Shown here: positions 1-13,144 of the stretch, in pieces
How positions within the stretch are numbered: the stretch's first letter is position 1
Layout: each line of letters begins with the position of its first letter
Assembly: GCA_945643635.1 (NCBI GenBank)
Contig: CALZFC010000067.1
Span: 47,501 to 111,500 of the forward strand
Length of the DNA: 64,000 bases
Origin: Allodiplogaster sudhausi
Taxonomy: Eukaryota; Nematoda; Chromadorea; Rhabditida; Diplogasteridae
Direction: 5' to 3'
The notes under the pieces: generated by a model
The model's database searches: none
Seen by the model: the letters and a program-made list of their open reading frames with translations, nothing else
Told to the model about the DNA's origin: nothing
Made by a program: the position numbers and the translations under genes

Positions 1-1073
1 TTGGGAACCGCGCATGGTGAATGGAATTTGGAAAGACATGAATGGAATTGGGAACCGCGCATGGTGTTAGGATGAGAGTGCGTGGAAAACATATTAAGCA
101 GAAGAGGGAGTGATGGAAGCGGTAAAAGAATAGAAGAGGAAGATAGATTGGCAGGTGACTAAAGTATACTTATATACATATATAGTTGTTTGTGCGTTTT
201 TACATATCTACATATGTATGTATCGCTTCTAATTAAGCTACATTGGCCACAGAGGGGGGTTGGGGCAGTTGAAGTTGGAGAGAGACATTTACAGAGCGAC
301 ACGAAATTGCGCCCGAGGCAGAGACTCTCTCCCCCCTCCCCCGCCCACTCTCCATTTCTCTTTATCTCTTCCTCTACCTTTGGTTCTGGTTCGATATCTC
401 GCGCTCTCTCTTATTCATCTCAGACAGGTGATAAGATCAGATGTGATCGGAAGACAGACGAAATAGGAAGAGAGAGAGAGAGAGAGGAGCGCTAGATAGA
501 GAGACAGAGAAAGAAAGAAAAGAGGGAGACAGAGAGAGAGTGAGAGAGAAAGAGAGAAAAGAAGGAGACGGTAAGGGAGAAGTCGAGAGTGAGCGAGATA
601 AAGAGAATTAGACGAGAAAGACTGATGGTGAGATATGCACTGCAAAATCATAAATAAAATGAAAAATCGCTGGCCAGCCCTTAAATTCGAGTGAAAATAA
701 ATTTTAGAATTTGACCCCTCAAATTCCTCTTGGGTGTTCACCAATAATAATTTTAGCATGCATTTCCCTTAATCTTTCCTATCTCCTCCCGCCGCTTTCT
801 CACTTCACTTTCTCTCTTTTGTCTCAATTACTTCTTTTCATCGCCCCCACTGTCAATTGTTAGCTGAATCTCCCCATCTCACCTTCTCACTTGCTCTGGC
901 TCTCCTACTCTCTCCTGCTCTCTCCTGCTCTCTCTCGTCCATTCTTTCTCTCACCCGCTCTCTCTCACTAGCTGTACCTCTCCACTTTATTCTCTCTCTC
1001 TCTATCTTTCTATATCTATCCATTTCAGTCTCTCACTCTCTCCCATCCGCTATCTCTCACTAGCTCTAGCTCT

Positions 1074-1117
<44 letters not shown>

Positions 1118-2012
1118 TTCTGCCCTCGTCTGTCACGAGATCGGGGGGACCCGCCGGACATCATCATTGCGAAGGTCAAGCCATTGTCTCATGGCGCGCG
1201 ATAAAAGTCGAGAAGCAAAGCTTTTACTCTCTCGCCCTCTTTCTCCCTCTCTATTTCTCGCTCGTTCTCTCTCAGTCTCTTTCTCCCTCGCTCTTTCTAC
1301 CTCGCTCTCTCTCCCTCTCTTTCTCTCTCTCTCGCTCCCTCTCTCTCTCTCTCTATCTTTCTCAGCTGACCAAATGAAATGAATCACTCAATCTTCATGC
1401 TTGCATCATTTTATCACGACTTAATCGCTTCATCCAATATATTTCCGAAGAATTATTTAAAGGACGACGTTATTTAAAAGGCGAGTAAAAGGTATGGGCT
1501 AAATCATGTATGCTTTTCATATCCTTTCCGATATACTGATACTGATTTCGGAACATTTGAAAGGTAAAACATTTCTCATTGGCAAAACATTTTTTATATA
1601 TTTCATTTAAAATATTTGTTATACGGCTTCGATAGCTGGCCAAATAAGCATTACTCAGATATGGCAAAAATTGATAAACGCGAACATTGCACAGCATTAG
1701 TAAAAATGAAAACAAGGTCCTTGTGGTTTTCACTGACCGACTATATATGTAAAGAATGACCGTGTTGTATGAGAAGCTGCACGAAAGAGACAGAGATTAG
1801 TAGAAATTATTTGCCAATTATTGACGTCATAAAAAAATCAAAGAAAGACAACTAATTTTTTTGCAAAATGCAGTATTCAAGCGGGAAAATGGACAGTTGT
1901 GGTAGATGATGTACAGATGTATGTATGTACATACGCACCAAGCAGCACCGACTGGTAAGCTTGCGACACTTTAAAGGGAAAAGTTTTTTCCCCTCTCTTT
2001 CTCTTTCTCTCA

Positions 2013-2058
<46 letters not shown>

Positions 2059-2075
2059 CTCACTCCTTCTCTCCC

Positions 2076-2106
<31 letters not shown>

Positions 2107-2331
2107 CCTCTCTCTCTCTTTTTTTTCTTTCTCTCTCTCTCTTTCTTCTCTATCTCTTTCTCTCTATCTCTCCCCATCTCTCCCTCTTATCTGGCGACTA
2201 CAGACTAGGAAACAGGGAAATTAAATGAGAAACACAAAAATGCTGAGAGAGAGAGAAAAGAAAAAGTACGGGAAAGAGAGATAGACATAAAGAGTAATAT
2301 GAGTAGTGGTAGAAGCAGTGAATTTTGGGGT

Positions 2332-2375
<44 letters not shown>

Positions 2376-2564
2376 GAGATGGAATGAGAGAGATGGAATG
2401 AGAGAGAGATGGAATGAGAGAGAAAGAGATCGAGAGAGAGAGAGAAAGAGAGAGAATAGTGTGAACCCTATCATGTTCAAGAAAGTGCACAATTCTGAAA
2501 AAGTTGACGAGAAAAAGTGCGAAAGTGCAGACTTTTGCGTTTGTGAACGAGAGAGAGAGAGAGT

Positions 2565-2614
<50 letters not shown>

Positions 2615-2891
2615 GAGTGGAACTGGTAGAGAAAGAGAGAAGTGCAAATTCTTTCAGATTGGCGATCAGCGAGATTGTCTAGGAAAACAGAAGGTGATCT
2701 GAGACAAATTACGCTGCACTATTATACCGTTACAATATCATCAACAACATGTACTTCCAAACAAGATTTTGTAAGAATCTTGTTTGTGTATGTGGAATTG
2801 TTTGCGACTAGTTGCACTTGACTTTTTTTCAACTCTTTCAGATGATTATCTCTATCTTTCGTCCACTCTCTATGTCTCCCCCTCTCTTTCG

Positions 2892-2938
<47 letters not shown>

Positions 2939-3480
2939 CAAATCACACCAACACTCGGAAAGTGCAGGTTACAACCAACACTGCCCAAAAAGGAACGAGG
3001 AAGAAATACATTGGTTATATCTCTTTTCAGGGACGACTATATCAAGGAAAGAGATAGAGAGAGAGAGAGAAAGAAAGAGAAAGCAATGGAAAAGAGTCAA
3101 AAGAATAATAATAAGTCCGCTTAAAGGTTGAATATTTTATTATATGTGTGTTATAGATTTTTGTTATCGCTAATGCCCGTTGAACAATTCTAATTATAGA
3201 CAACAATGACATGAAAACCATCGATAGCTGATGTTAGAGAATGCAACGGTGAAAATGACCCAGCTCGGTGGATAAAAGCGGAGTTGGTGATATCGAGACG
3301 GGGGTTGAGAGGTGAAAATGGTAAATGGAGGTGAAGCTAAAGGGGGAGAGACAAGAGAGGAAGAGGTAGATTGAGAGGGAGAGGGAGAGAAAGAGAGAGT
3401 GAGATAGAGAGAGAGAGGAAGGGAGGAAGGAAAGGACAGAGAAAGAGAGAGTGAGTGAAAGAGATAGTGGTGCTGCGAGA

Positions 3481-3515
<35 letters not shown>

Positions 3516-4475
3516 CTGCGAGAGAAGGCCCGAGACAAAGAAATGACCATTGAATGTAGCCTATAGATTAGAGATATGGGATAGAGAAAAAAAAACCGGA
3601 TAACGGTCAAGGCGTAATTAGGAAATGACTCATCATGGTTGGCTTATCTTTGCATTCCTTCGTAAGCCATTTATTCTTCTTGCATTTCATCAGAACTGTT
3701 TTTGACGTTCTTTTAAGTGATCTGTAGTCCACTTTCTTATTTACAAGTTTATGTAAGTAATATATGTAGGATGTGAGTAAATAACACTTCCTTTTTCTTT
3801 ATTTGCGCTTCCAAAAATATGCATAGGTGGTCGAAACAAATGAAAGTAGCAGCAATCAATAAAAAAAATGTAAAAAAAAGAAGACACAGACTGTATCTAC
3901 AGTAACCCGACACTCACTACACTACTTTTATTCTGAGCATCGACTATAAGCATACACGTACATATGTGTAATAAAAAGGGTAATAAAATACATATTAAGT
4001 ACAATTGTTTTTTTATTAAAGCAAACCTGCTGATTCTAGCGACACTAAGCATAATAAAAATAATCTGCGCATAAATTTTCTTGTAAACAAAAAAAAACAT
4101 TCAATCCGAAAGTCTGGGAGAAATGGGTGCTTAAATGTATATTCACATGAAAGAAAAAAATTTCTGGGTGACGTCATAAAGCGAGGTGTTCATAGCAAAA
4201 AAAAAATTCCGGGAAGTTAACGAAGGGGTGTGCTTCTAAATAAAACCGTTAGAATGGTTCTGGCGCTTCTAATTGAACCCATAGCTCTAATTAAGACCCT
4301 TGCTGTAAGTAAAACCCTTACGAGACCTCTGGGTGATTCTAATTAAGACCCTTGCTCTAATTAAGACCCTTTTCAGGCCTCTGGGTGCTTTCAATTAAAT
4401 CCCTTGCGCGAATTAAGACAGTTGTTAGACTGGTATTTTAAAACTAAAAAACCCCACTTCGCCAGACTTCTCTTT
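1..4475. repeat. gene-free region rich in GA/CT microsatellites
   Basis: I see no convincing exon in this stretch. It contains long alternating GA or CT tracts, for example at about 460-640, 900-1115, 1225-1365, 1985-2180, 2335-2455, 2545-2615, 2890-2940 and 3340-3515. The long open frames over them are low-complexity Ser/Leu or Arg/Glu translations of the dinucleotide runs. The first 65 bases carry a short duplication of a GGGAACCGCGCATGGTG unit. Around 4240-4410 there is an irregular repeat built on TAATTAAGACCCTTGCTCTA. No gene function can be assigned. Confidence 0.7.
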
Positions 4476-4776
4476 TTACATCCTCGTCGTGACGTCATCA
4501 TAGAAGATCTCACATTCCTCCGGCAGTCGTTCCTTGAGATAGTCAAGGAGCTTCTTCGGCTGGCTCACACGAACAAGGTCAGCGAGCACGAGAGATTTGA
4601 GCTGACTGGAAATAATTAATTAATTAAGGTATTTATTTGTCTATATATATCAATAATAATACTAATAATAAATTGCCATACAAAACTTAACAATAGAAAC
4701 GGCATTATATCCCGGATTTCTTTCAAGTTATCGCGACTTTACATTAGGCAGAAACTGAAAGAGACAGAAAATGTAT

Positions 4777-4824
<48 letters not shown>

Positions 4825-7152
4825 GGTATATATATATATATATATATATTTATTTATTTATTTATATCAAGGGAAGCATCTTCAAAATGCTATGGTGGTT
4901 TTGAGAGCTGAGCTGAGAGTAAATAAAGCTGCTCGATATCAACGCTGATCGTACGAAGGGCAATGCTGTATGCTCAGTGTTTAAATGCCCACTGGCGGCA
5001 AAATTTTTCGGGAGGGTCCAGGTATCCAAATCGGGAATTTTCGGGAGGGTCCACGTGCTCGAAAAAAAGATCAAAAAATTTTTTTCTGCTCCTTATAGCT
5101 GAATTTATAACATATAGAGAGCCGGTAGACTGTTTATCAGCAAATGCGAGGATGTTATGGGGCTTTGCCATTCTTCTCAGCCACTCAGAATGCTCAGGAG
5201 ATAGCATTGGAGCGAAAGTGAAAGAAAGATATATGCACACAGGCATCCGCCAGTTTACGACTGGCGGCCTGGACCCATATCAGCCTGAGCTCGTGAAAAG
5301 GAATCTGGGGGAATCCTATGGTTAGAATGTAGCTCTGTCTTTCTACTTTCGAATGGACCCTTGCCGTTTCCGAAATTCGTTCTCTACGCTGAGAACGAAC
5401 GCGTGAAGCGCGTCGACCTCGCAGACATTGACATGCTCACGCTGGTTTAAGAATGGCGGCTTGGACCAATATCCCATGAGCTCCTGGAAGGGAGTTATAG
5501 GGAACCCTATATATATTTTATAGCTCTTTTTTTCCTCTTTCGAATGGGCCCTTGCCGTTTCCGAAATTCATTATCTACGCTGAGAACGAACGCGTGAAGC
5601 GCGTTGACCGTGTCAGTCTAAGGCTGGCGGGCCTGGACCCATCTCTGACTGAGCTTCTCAAAAGGAATTACAGGGAAGCCTATAGTTGTTTTGTAGATCG
5701 TTTCCTCCTCTTTCGAATGGACTCTTGCCCGCCTCGAAATTTGTCCACTTTGTACGAAAACTTTCCAAAAAATAATTTCGGGGGAGCAAAATTTTCCAAC
5801 ATTTTTCGGGAGGGGGGCACCCCTGGCAAAATCTAGACCTATTTAAACGCTGTGTATGCTTATGTAAAAGATTTTCGACGTTGCATTTTAAAGGTGTCTA
5901 TGGGGTGTTTTTTTATGCAATCTTTTTTCTATATAAGCAAAAAATGTAATAAAAGGTATTTCACGTTGTATTCTTAATTTAAATGAACATATATAACTAT
6001 TTAAAAAAAAAAACGTGACAGGATAGATTGAGAAAAACATATTTCCTTCAAGTATAGAATTTTTTCTCAATTACATAGGGTTATGCCCGACTAAGAAAAG
6101 ATACACATTTATTTATTTTCAAGCGAAGAACGGGTACAAAAATCGGATTTCTACAAGGAGGCTTTGAGTGCTGGGCGGTGAAAAATTCTGCTGCTAGATA
6201 CGAACGCGGGCTAATTAAGTACCAAATATTTATATAATAATAAAAAATCGGCTTGCATTTTTAAGGTATTACACGAATCGTAACCTGCATTCGCCGAGAG
6301 CTTTGATGCCGTCTTCTGTGATATATCGACATGAAGACACCTCAGCAGAGAGCAACTGGGGACCGACGGTCTGAATGTGAGGAACTTATTGTAAGGCAGT
6401 AAATAAGGATTTAAATATAAACAAGCATATTAATGAAAAGAGTAGTAAAGCTGTATAACATAATTGTAAGGCAGTAACCAAGGATTTAAATATAAACAAG
6501 CAAACAAGTGAAGATAATGAATTTGTGCTCTTTGTTCTAAAAGCAATTATACTTTCTTCCTTTTTTTAGCCGGATCCGCATGAAATTCCTATTGGTTTTC
6601 CTATTTGTGAGGAAATAAAATATATTTAAAAAAAAAAGTAACCTTCGCCAGTGTCTTCAACCCTTCGTCCTCGAGATTCTTGCACGACGAGAAGCGAACA
6701 TCACGCAGACGAGTCAGGCCCTCTTAAAACATTTGATCAATTATAAACACTTGACCAATAATCAACTTTTCACTTACATGGCGGCATATTGACAAGCAGG
6801 CTAATTGAGAAATTTCAAATTCAAAAAGAATTCATTTCAATATTTTCATTCTGACTACATATATATGGAAATAGTAGATGTACAATACTCCTAAGGAACC
6901 AGAGCTGATTAAAAATGAGCCAAAATGTGCTTACTTAGTCGAGATAGATGTTTTTTTAGGTATTAAAGTTTTGTTTGCCTAATAAGACAAAAAATGTGCC
7001 CTAATTATGAGAATAGTGATCCTAATTAGGCCCGAGTTTCGACTCGAGCATAATTAGGCTAATTCTGAAATACCTGAGAAACACACCGAAATGACGGCAG
7101 CCGCGCGCTGTGACGCAAGACTTGATAGCGTGCGCGTGTGTTAGGTAGACCT

Positions 7153-7196
<44 letters not shown>

Positions 7197-7260
7197 TAGA
7201 GAGAGAAAGAGAGTGAGACAGAGAGACAAAGAAAGAGAGACAGAGAGACACACAGAGAGA

Positions 7261-7292
<32 letters not shown>

Positions 7293-8913
7293 AAACAAAT
7301 TCTAACTCATCTTATTAAATAAAGAGAAAGATTTTTTTTTCTAATCAAGCAAATAAAAATCTTTCTTTGTCACAGTACTAACTAATAATTTCATCTAACA
7401 TTAATACTTACAGTTTTTCATGAAAACGCAATGCAGCAAGAAGCAACTAATAAATGTGGCAGTCAATATCACGCGGAAGGCCACGTCAGAACCACCTGTT
7501 GCGGCTGGCTACGAAATGCCCAGCAAAACTAACTTATAAATTGGCAATGCACATGGGAGAAAGAGGGAAAAAAGAAGGATGCCAAAAAGTTGGTAAAGCA
7601 ACCTTGGCAAGATAAGGAAACTGCGATGTAAGGGGAGGCGCCGGAAACAACAATAAAAACAGCACATCAATTCAAAATGGACTGGAGAGCGCCTCTACAT
7701 TTACACGCTTAATGTTTTTGCAATTAAAGAAGTAAAAAAACATGCTGCACAGACTCTCATTAATGAGAATGCAACTCAATTAAGCTATAAACCTACAGTA
7801 ATTCTAGATACTAACCATAAGGTTGAATGATTACGGTGGAGTATAAGCTTGCATTTTTTTTTAAATAAATTTCTTTAAAAAAATACCTCAGTTAGATTTT
7901 TATTAAAAGTTAAATTTTGTTGAAAAAAAAATAAATTCGCGTTTTGCACGTACACACCTGCTCAGCGGGCACACGCGGATCAATGACAGCCGTCTTCATG
8001 ACGAGCGAGTTGTAGTCGTCGATCAGGAGGTCTTTGTAGCGATCAAATCTGTGATGTCAACCATCAAAATATGCTCTTCTACTTATTTCATTTGGCCATT
8101 TCAAATACTTGGTAAAAATAACGTTGCTTGGCCTCTAGCACCTATGAACAACGGTGAGCTTGAGTATTTATTACTATAGAATACATAAGCCTAAATCCCA
8201 AGGATAAAGGGATACCCAAAGTTGTTAGGCCGGTGTCATTTTTGGCCAATGACCCTTCCGAAAAGTAGACATTGAACACTGGTGAGCCTCCCAAAAGACA
8301 ATCCACCTGATAATCGGCATATTTTAATTTAAGAAAAAAAAAGACTTGGTTTCCTTCTGAAACCATTTGCATTATGAAGATACACTAGCCTTAAGGCTAA
8401 GACATAAGGCTTAAGGTGAAGGCTTAAGGTTAAGGCATAAGGTTAAGGCATAAGTTTAAGGCTTAACGTTAAGGCTTAGATAGGGTTTAGGCTTAAGATT
8501 AAGGCTTACTTAGGGTTTAGGCATAAGGTTAAGGCTTACGGTTAAGGCTGAAGACTAACCGAACAGCACCGCCGCATCTGAGAATCCACTCAGCAGCCAA
8601 GCGGTCGGCGCCAATCTCTTTGAAACGAAGGACGTCATAGCTTAAAATAAAAGAATTAATGATGACATTACAAATATGCCTGGATATTACTCGTACCTTT
8701 TTTAAACATATAATATATACAGCAACGAACAAGTTACACATTAAGTAAGAGTTGGGTTAATGTCAACAAGCGAACTTTGGGAATGCATAAATTTGGTTTA
8801 AAAAAAAAGTAAGAAAACATGCTGACTCATTAAACTTCTCAATGATCCAGCGAAAGCCGAAAAAGTTGTGCTCGCCGAGAGCGGCGCGAAGACGATTCAT
8901 GGCGGCCATCTCT
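4476..8913 (-). CDS. DMAC2L / ATP synthase subunit s-like protein (mitochondrial), six coding exons
   Basis: Coding exons on the minus strand are about 8827-8913, 8560-8640, 7958-8048, 6643-6720, 6285-6370 and 4476-4605. Intron phases agree at every junction and give about 180 residues. Visible signatures of the ATP5S/DMAC2L family are FFGFRWIIEKFN, then KEIGADRLAAEWILRCGGAV, then leucine-rich-repeat-like segments RLRDVRFSSCKNLEDEGLK and LSAEVSSCRYITEDGIKAL, and a C-terminal LKSLVLADL block. Family members are about 200 residues, act in the mitochondrion and are linked to ATP synthase or respiratory-complex assembly. The first ATG used is at 8907 (MAAMNRLRAALGEHN). An extra 5' exon supplying a mitochondrial presequence is possible near 9240-9290 but I could not join it in phase. 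Intron 5 is 1.7 kb and repeat-filled. The frame looks intact. Confidence 0.86.
4781..4862. repeat. (CT)n followed by (TA)n microsatellite
   Basis: A CT run passes directly into alternating TA and then TTTA repeats. It lies in the last intron of the DMAC2L-like gene. Confidence 0.9.
4985..5835. repeat. diverged tandem repeat, about 180-190 bp unit, in DMAC2L intron
   Basis: Three related blocks start near 5261, 5452 and 5623. Each contains a GGCGGCCTGGACCCAT-like start, a GAGCTC(A/C)T(G/C)AAAAGGAAT-like middle, then TTTCGAATGG(A/G)C(C/T)CTTGCC, and in two of the three CTACGCTGAGAACGAACGCG. The block is flanked by copies of TTCGGGAGGGTCC near 5010, 5040 and 5806, which may mark a mobile or satellite-derived unit. 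The short frames inside look accidental. I do not recognise the repeat. Confidence 0.7.
6371..7957. other. DMAC2L introns with (GA)n tract and poly-A
   Basis: Apart from the exon at 6643-6720 this stretch is intronic. It holds a duplicated AAGGCAGTAA(A/C)(T/C)AAGGATTTAAA segment (about 6392 and 6470), a (GA)n tract at about 7153-7292 and A/T runs. A CG-rich block at about 7085-7150 is unlike the surrounding AT-rich DNA but gives no frame I can join to the gene. Confidence 0.6.
8391..8552. repeat. degenerate TTAAGGC/TTAGGC array (telomere-repeat-like)
   Basis: The stretch is almost entirely built from TTAAGGC, TAAGGTTAAGGC and GTTTAGGCTTAAG words, with exact TTAGGC embedded near 8484 and 8517. 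TTAGGC is the nematode telomere repeat. The array is intronic, short and irregular, so it is either an interstitial telomeric relic or an unrelated 6-7 bp minisatellite. Confidence 0.75.
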
Positions 8914-9960
8914 CTCTGAGAAAGGAAGGAAGAAAAACGGTAATTAAATGAACAAAATACACAGGTACATTTTCATCAATATAACAACAATGAAAAAGGT
9001 AAGGGACTACATGAGAAATGGGTAATTTTTTTTAGCTAAAAAGGCTATTTAACAGCGAAAAAAAAAGCTTCAAGAAAGAATGGGAATAGACACGAATGGC
9101 GTAGTACAATGTGACAAATTGAAAATGCGACGTGAAATCGATCGCGTTCTTCACCTCAGTGGATACTCGAAACGATGACACAGAATGAGGCGGACAAAAA
9201 CTAGCAATGATAGAAAAGTAGAAAATTAACACTCAAAATGAACTCGCCTTGCGGAATAGAACCTTCGCCTCCACGGCTCATATGTCACGGTAAGAGAAAA
9301 AGAATACAGTACCCGAGTACAAATTGCGCTGATGTTAGGGCGCATTGCTAACCAGGGGTGTAGACTTTAGAACCAAACATAAAAACCACCATTGTGTGAT
9401 GTGGGCATTCATTTTGTATCGTCACATTGTCTGAAATAAATATATTAAAAAGCTTTATCTACATGAAGAAGATCATGATTATAGAATATGATGCTGTTTT
9501 GGTACTGACAATGAGACATAATGCTTGTTATTTACGTATATTTCATCAATGTATGCACATATTACTTGAACTTCGCAAATTAATGTTTCATTTCACGTCA
9601 GTGAATTTACTTCTTTGCACAAGAATGCACAGGAAAAAAAACGCGTGCTCGCAGTCTACAGTCCGAATAAGGCGATCTACGGCACCAACAAAACAGCACA
9701 TTCTAAATGAGGTAAAGAAAATAAAATATGAAAGCATTCTAAATAATAAAATTGTATGTACAATGAAATAATTATACTATTACAAAAACGAACGAACAAA
9801 AAATAGAAACAAATTTGTATATTCAATAGATTTATTTTTATGGTTTTGATAAATCCTCTTTAACTACTTATCAGTACGTCAAAGGAGGTTAAGTCAAAAC
9901 AGCAAAATAAATCTATTCAAATATGCAAATTCTGTTTGAATAAAAAACTGATTCCAAAGA
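8914..9960. other. intergenic region, no gene seen
   Basis: I find no supported exon here. A possible ATG with downstream donor-like sites occurs on the minus strand near 9275, which could be an upstream exon of the DMAC2L-like gene. The plus-strand open frame at 9427-9771 is AT-rich with no recognisable motif and is probably accidental. Confidence 0.5.
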
Positions 9961-9966
9961 AATTCC

Positions 9967-12900
9967 CTAGGAAACATGACACACTTCAACGCGAATAGTC
10001 TGACCGGTCTTCAATTTGCCCTAGAAGAAGGCGTAAAGTAAATAAATCAATCAAATGAGATATAGCTAGACTAGCGCTACTACTGTATACATGCCTATTA
10101 GAATGGTGTACACGATAAATAAGCACTCTTACAGTAGACATTCACAACTCACTCAACAAATCTATAGGCTAGCGGAACTGCATTGCTACTAGCATACTGT
10201 ACACAATGAAAACGACGCTCTTACCGTAGGCAATCACGTAGACTATTCTAACATTCACGCGATTTGTTGCTCGATTGCGGATTTGCGCGCGAATACGAAT
10301 GTCCGCTATTGCGCAGGCATAATTTTGGCTTCAAGGAAGGATCGATCGGTGATCGGCTGGTAAGGAAAGGATCCCACTCTGGCCCTTGCGTCCCATTCAT
10401 GACGCCTCTGACATCGACGCGAGAGGCGTAAAAGGTGTCGCGCAAGTAGCCTTTCATCCTGCCGACGAGCAGCTTCTCTTGCATCATCGCATTCAGCGCG
10501 GCGCTGTTGAGCCGGCGGGTCGCGAGCACAAAGTCGCACGAGGACGTTGGGACAGGCTCGCCAATGAGCGCGTAGATGCTGCGCGCCATGTCAGTCGCGG
10601 TCGAACAGATGCCTTGGAGCGCGATGAGCGTGCCCATGCTGATGTCCGGCAGCGAGGTCGCAGACGTGATCGCGAATTCTGTAGCAGTCTTCGATGTGTT
10701 CGCGAACTCTGTTGAGGTCGTCGAGCTGTTCGCGAACTCTGTAGAGGTAATCGACCTGTTCGCGAACTCTGTAGAGGTCGTCGAGCTGTTCGCGAACTCT
10801 GTAGAGGTCGTCGACCTGTTCGCGAACTCTGTTGAGGTCGTCGACCTGTTCGCAAACTCTATAGAGGCCATCGGTCTGTTCGCGAACTCTGTAGAGGTCA
10901 TCAACCTGTTCGCGAACTCTGTAGAGGTCATCGACCCGTTCGCGAACTCTTTAGAGGCCATCGAACTGTTCGAGCACCGTCGGCTCTCAATCGATATGCC
11001 GTCTCGCGCGAGCAGCGCGTGAAAACGCATGAGTCGCGCGTGAAAGCGCATGAGTCGCGCCTTCCGCTGCATAGAGTGGAACTTGATGGGGAAGCCGGCA
11101 GCTCGTGTTGCTGTCGTCGCCTGAAATCTTTTCAGAGTTAAATTTTAATGCTATACTTAAAAAAATTATCATCGGGGCCGTATTTCGTCCTCATGGTCAG
11201 AAATATCCCCCTGACGGGCGCCAAATATCAGTTGGGAGGGAAAGTTGAGGTGGCGCCGTGAATTAGGGGAAGGGGGGGGGGGGGTGGTGCAAGTAGTGGA
11301 ATTGTGATATTTGTCGTGCTAACCGTTCTATTCTCAAGAAGTGGTGGCGTGTCCTTGCTCATATCATGATCCTCCATCGTCGAAAACGAGCAGGTAACCG
11401 CGCCGTTTTCTTCGTCTCGCTCATTCTCTTCTTCCTCTTCTTCTTGAATCTTCGTCATGTGAAGTGAACCTGGAAAGGAGGCCATTCTAGTTTGCGGAAA
11501 GTCGTTATATACACATATGTATGTGGTTATGAATGAGGTAAGAATGCAACACGGAAGTCCACAATTTTCCCGTTTCCCGACAATACCGAAATTCGGTCTT
11601 TATTATCGTATCCCTAATTTTTTTTGCTTTTTTTTTGTTAGTTGATCAGTACGGTAGACTAATTTCTTTATGAAAGTCATGCTGGCAAAGTAATATTTAG
11701 TAAACGCCTTTCTTTCTAACACTATACTAGGAGCTAAATTAGAAGAATATTCTAACCATAAGCATAATCTTGCTCATTTCGAAATTGCACAATAAATGTT
11801 CGTATAAAATGCTAATGTGAGTATTAACCTTAATTTATTAACTATTTTCTTTGAAATTACTTAGTAAATGGCAAGGTATATCTCTGACCAGAAGTATTAT
11901 TCCCTGCAGTGCCGGCCTCACCATCAGACTCAAGCTTGACTTGGTCAACATCCATCTTGAGTTCGCATGATGACGAAAATTTAGGTGTACAAGCCAACGT
12001 TGCGTCATCAATCTCCTCTTTCACTTTTGACTGCGGCGACGGGGTGCTTTCCTTGAAAAAGTAATTAAAATTAAATGTTAAAATGAACTCAAGAACATTA
12101 CCAATAATTTTCGTGCTATCGGTTGAAAACTTTTTTTTCCATAATTATTGTGAATTCAATAGATAAATAAAAATTCGGTTTGGAAAGATTCTGAAACATA
12201 AGCTTGCACATTTCGACTTTACGCAGTAAATATTCGTATAAAATGCATAGTATTAACCTTAATTAAGTGAATATTTTCTTTGAACTTTTTTCATTCTCTC
12301 TCTCTCATACCTCTGCTCTTCGAATGCTCGCCTGCGGCCACTCGCTTGCCGCTGTGGACGGGTTTGCTATCTTGACCGGCGGCGATTCCATCAGTGCGAC
12401 ATCGGAGGCCACGATGAACAGTCTCGCAAACGCGAACAATGTCGGGTGCTGCTCGGCGAGTTCTTGCGCATCAAGAACAGCAATGATGGAGCGCATTCTG
12501 ACGCGCGTAAGTTCGAACCATCTCTGCAAACAAGATAGCAGGGTGGTTACAGAGTCAAAAAGGAACTGTCTATTTAACATACCCACGATGCCCCACCCTG
12601 TTCTCTAAGACCATCTGGCAATCGTATTATTCCCTGTATGAAAGGAAGAAGTATTATTTTAAGGAAAAAAAAGATGGAACACAAATATTTCACTAAATAA
12701 CGAGTTATACGGTAGACATTTATTTTGGCAATATCGTATACTCGCATAAACTTATTTTTTAAGTTTGCTCGCTGCATTTTAATGATTTAATAACACAATT
12801 GTGTTACCGTGTACTGGCGGTTTTTCACTGTGCGAAAGTTTTAGGGACACTTTTTGTTGGGTTCCTCTTGCTCCCGTCTACGATTAGGGACTTTTTTGGG

Positions 12901-13098
12901 CTTTCCCCGATTCTTTTGGCAAAGCTTCTTTGTACAGCAGCACCCTAGAAACGGCGGGTTAACCAATGCACAGGCCTTATCAAGGCGTGTCGACTGTGCA
13001 CATTCGAAGAGAAAGACCGTGACGCGGTGCATCAGCTGGTCCTCAGGGCGCCGGCGACTTGAGCACAGGAGCGTGACCTGCAGAGATAAATGGAGAAA

Positions 13099-13144
<46 letters not shown>

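Noticed and set aside
190..3131. Many open frames of 60-140 codons rich in Ser/Leu or Arg/Glu
   Set aside because: They are translations of CT/GA microsatellites on both strands and have no non-repetitive conserved core.
7059..7298. 79-codon minus-strand frame ending LPNTRARYQVLRH
   Set aside because: Most of it is (CT)n translation, and the rest cannot be joined in phase to the DMAC2L-like exons on either side.
9427..9771. 114-codon plus-strand frame
   Set aside because: AT-rich, no recognisable motif, no splice partners, and between two minus-strand genes.
10745..10965. Minus-strand third frame reading DDLYRVREQ repeats, attractive as a coiled coil
   Set aside because: It has a stop in the first repeat unit and does not agree with the phase of the upstream exon, which selects the TSTEFANR frame.
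10576..11022. 148-codon plus-strand frame of LFANSVEVVE repeats
   Set aside because: It is the antisense reading of the 10-codon repeat. Intron phase of the minus-strand gene fixes the coding frame instead.
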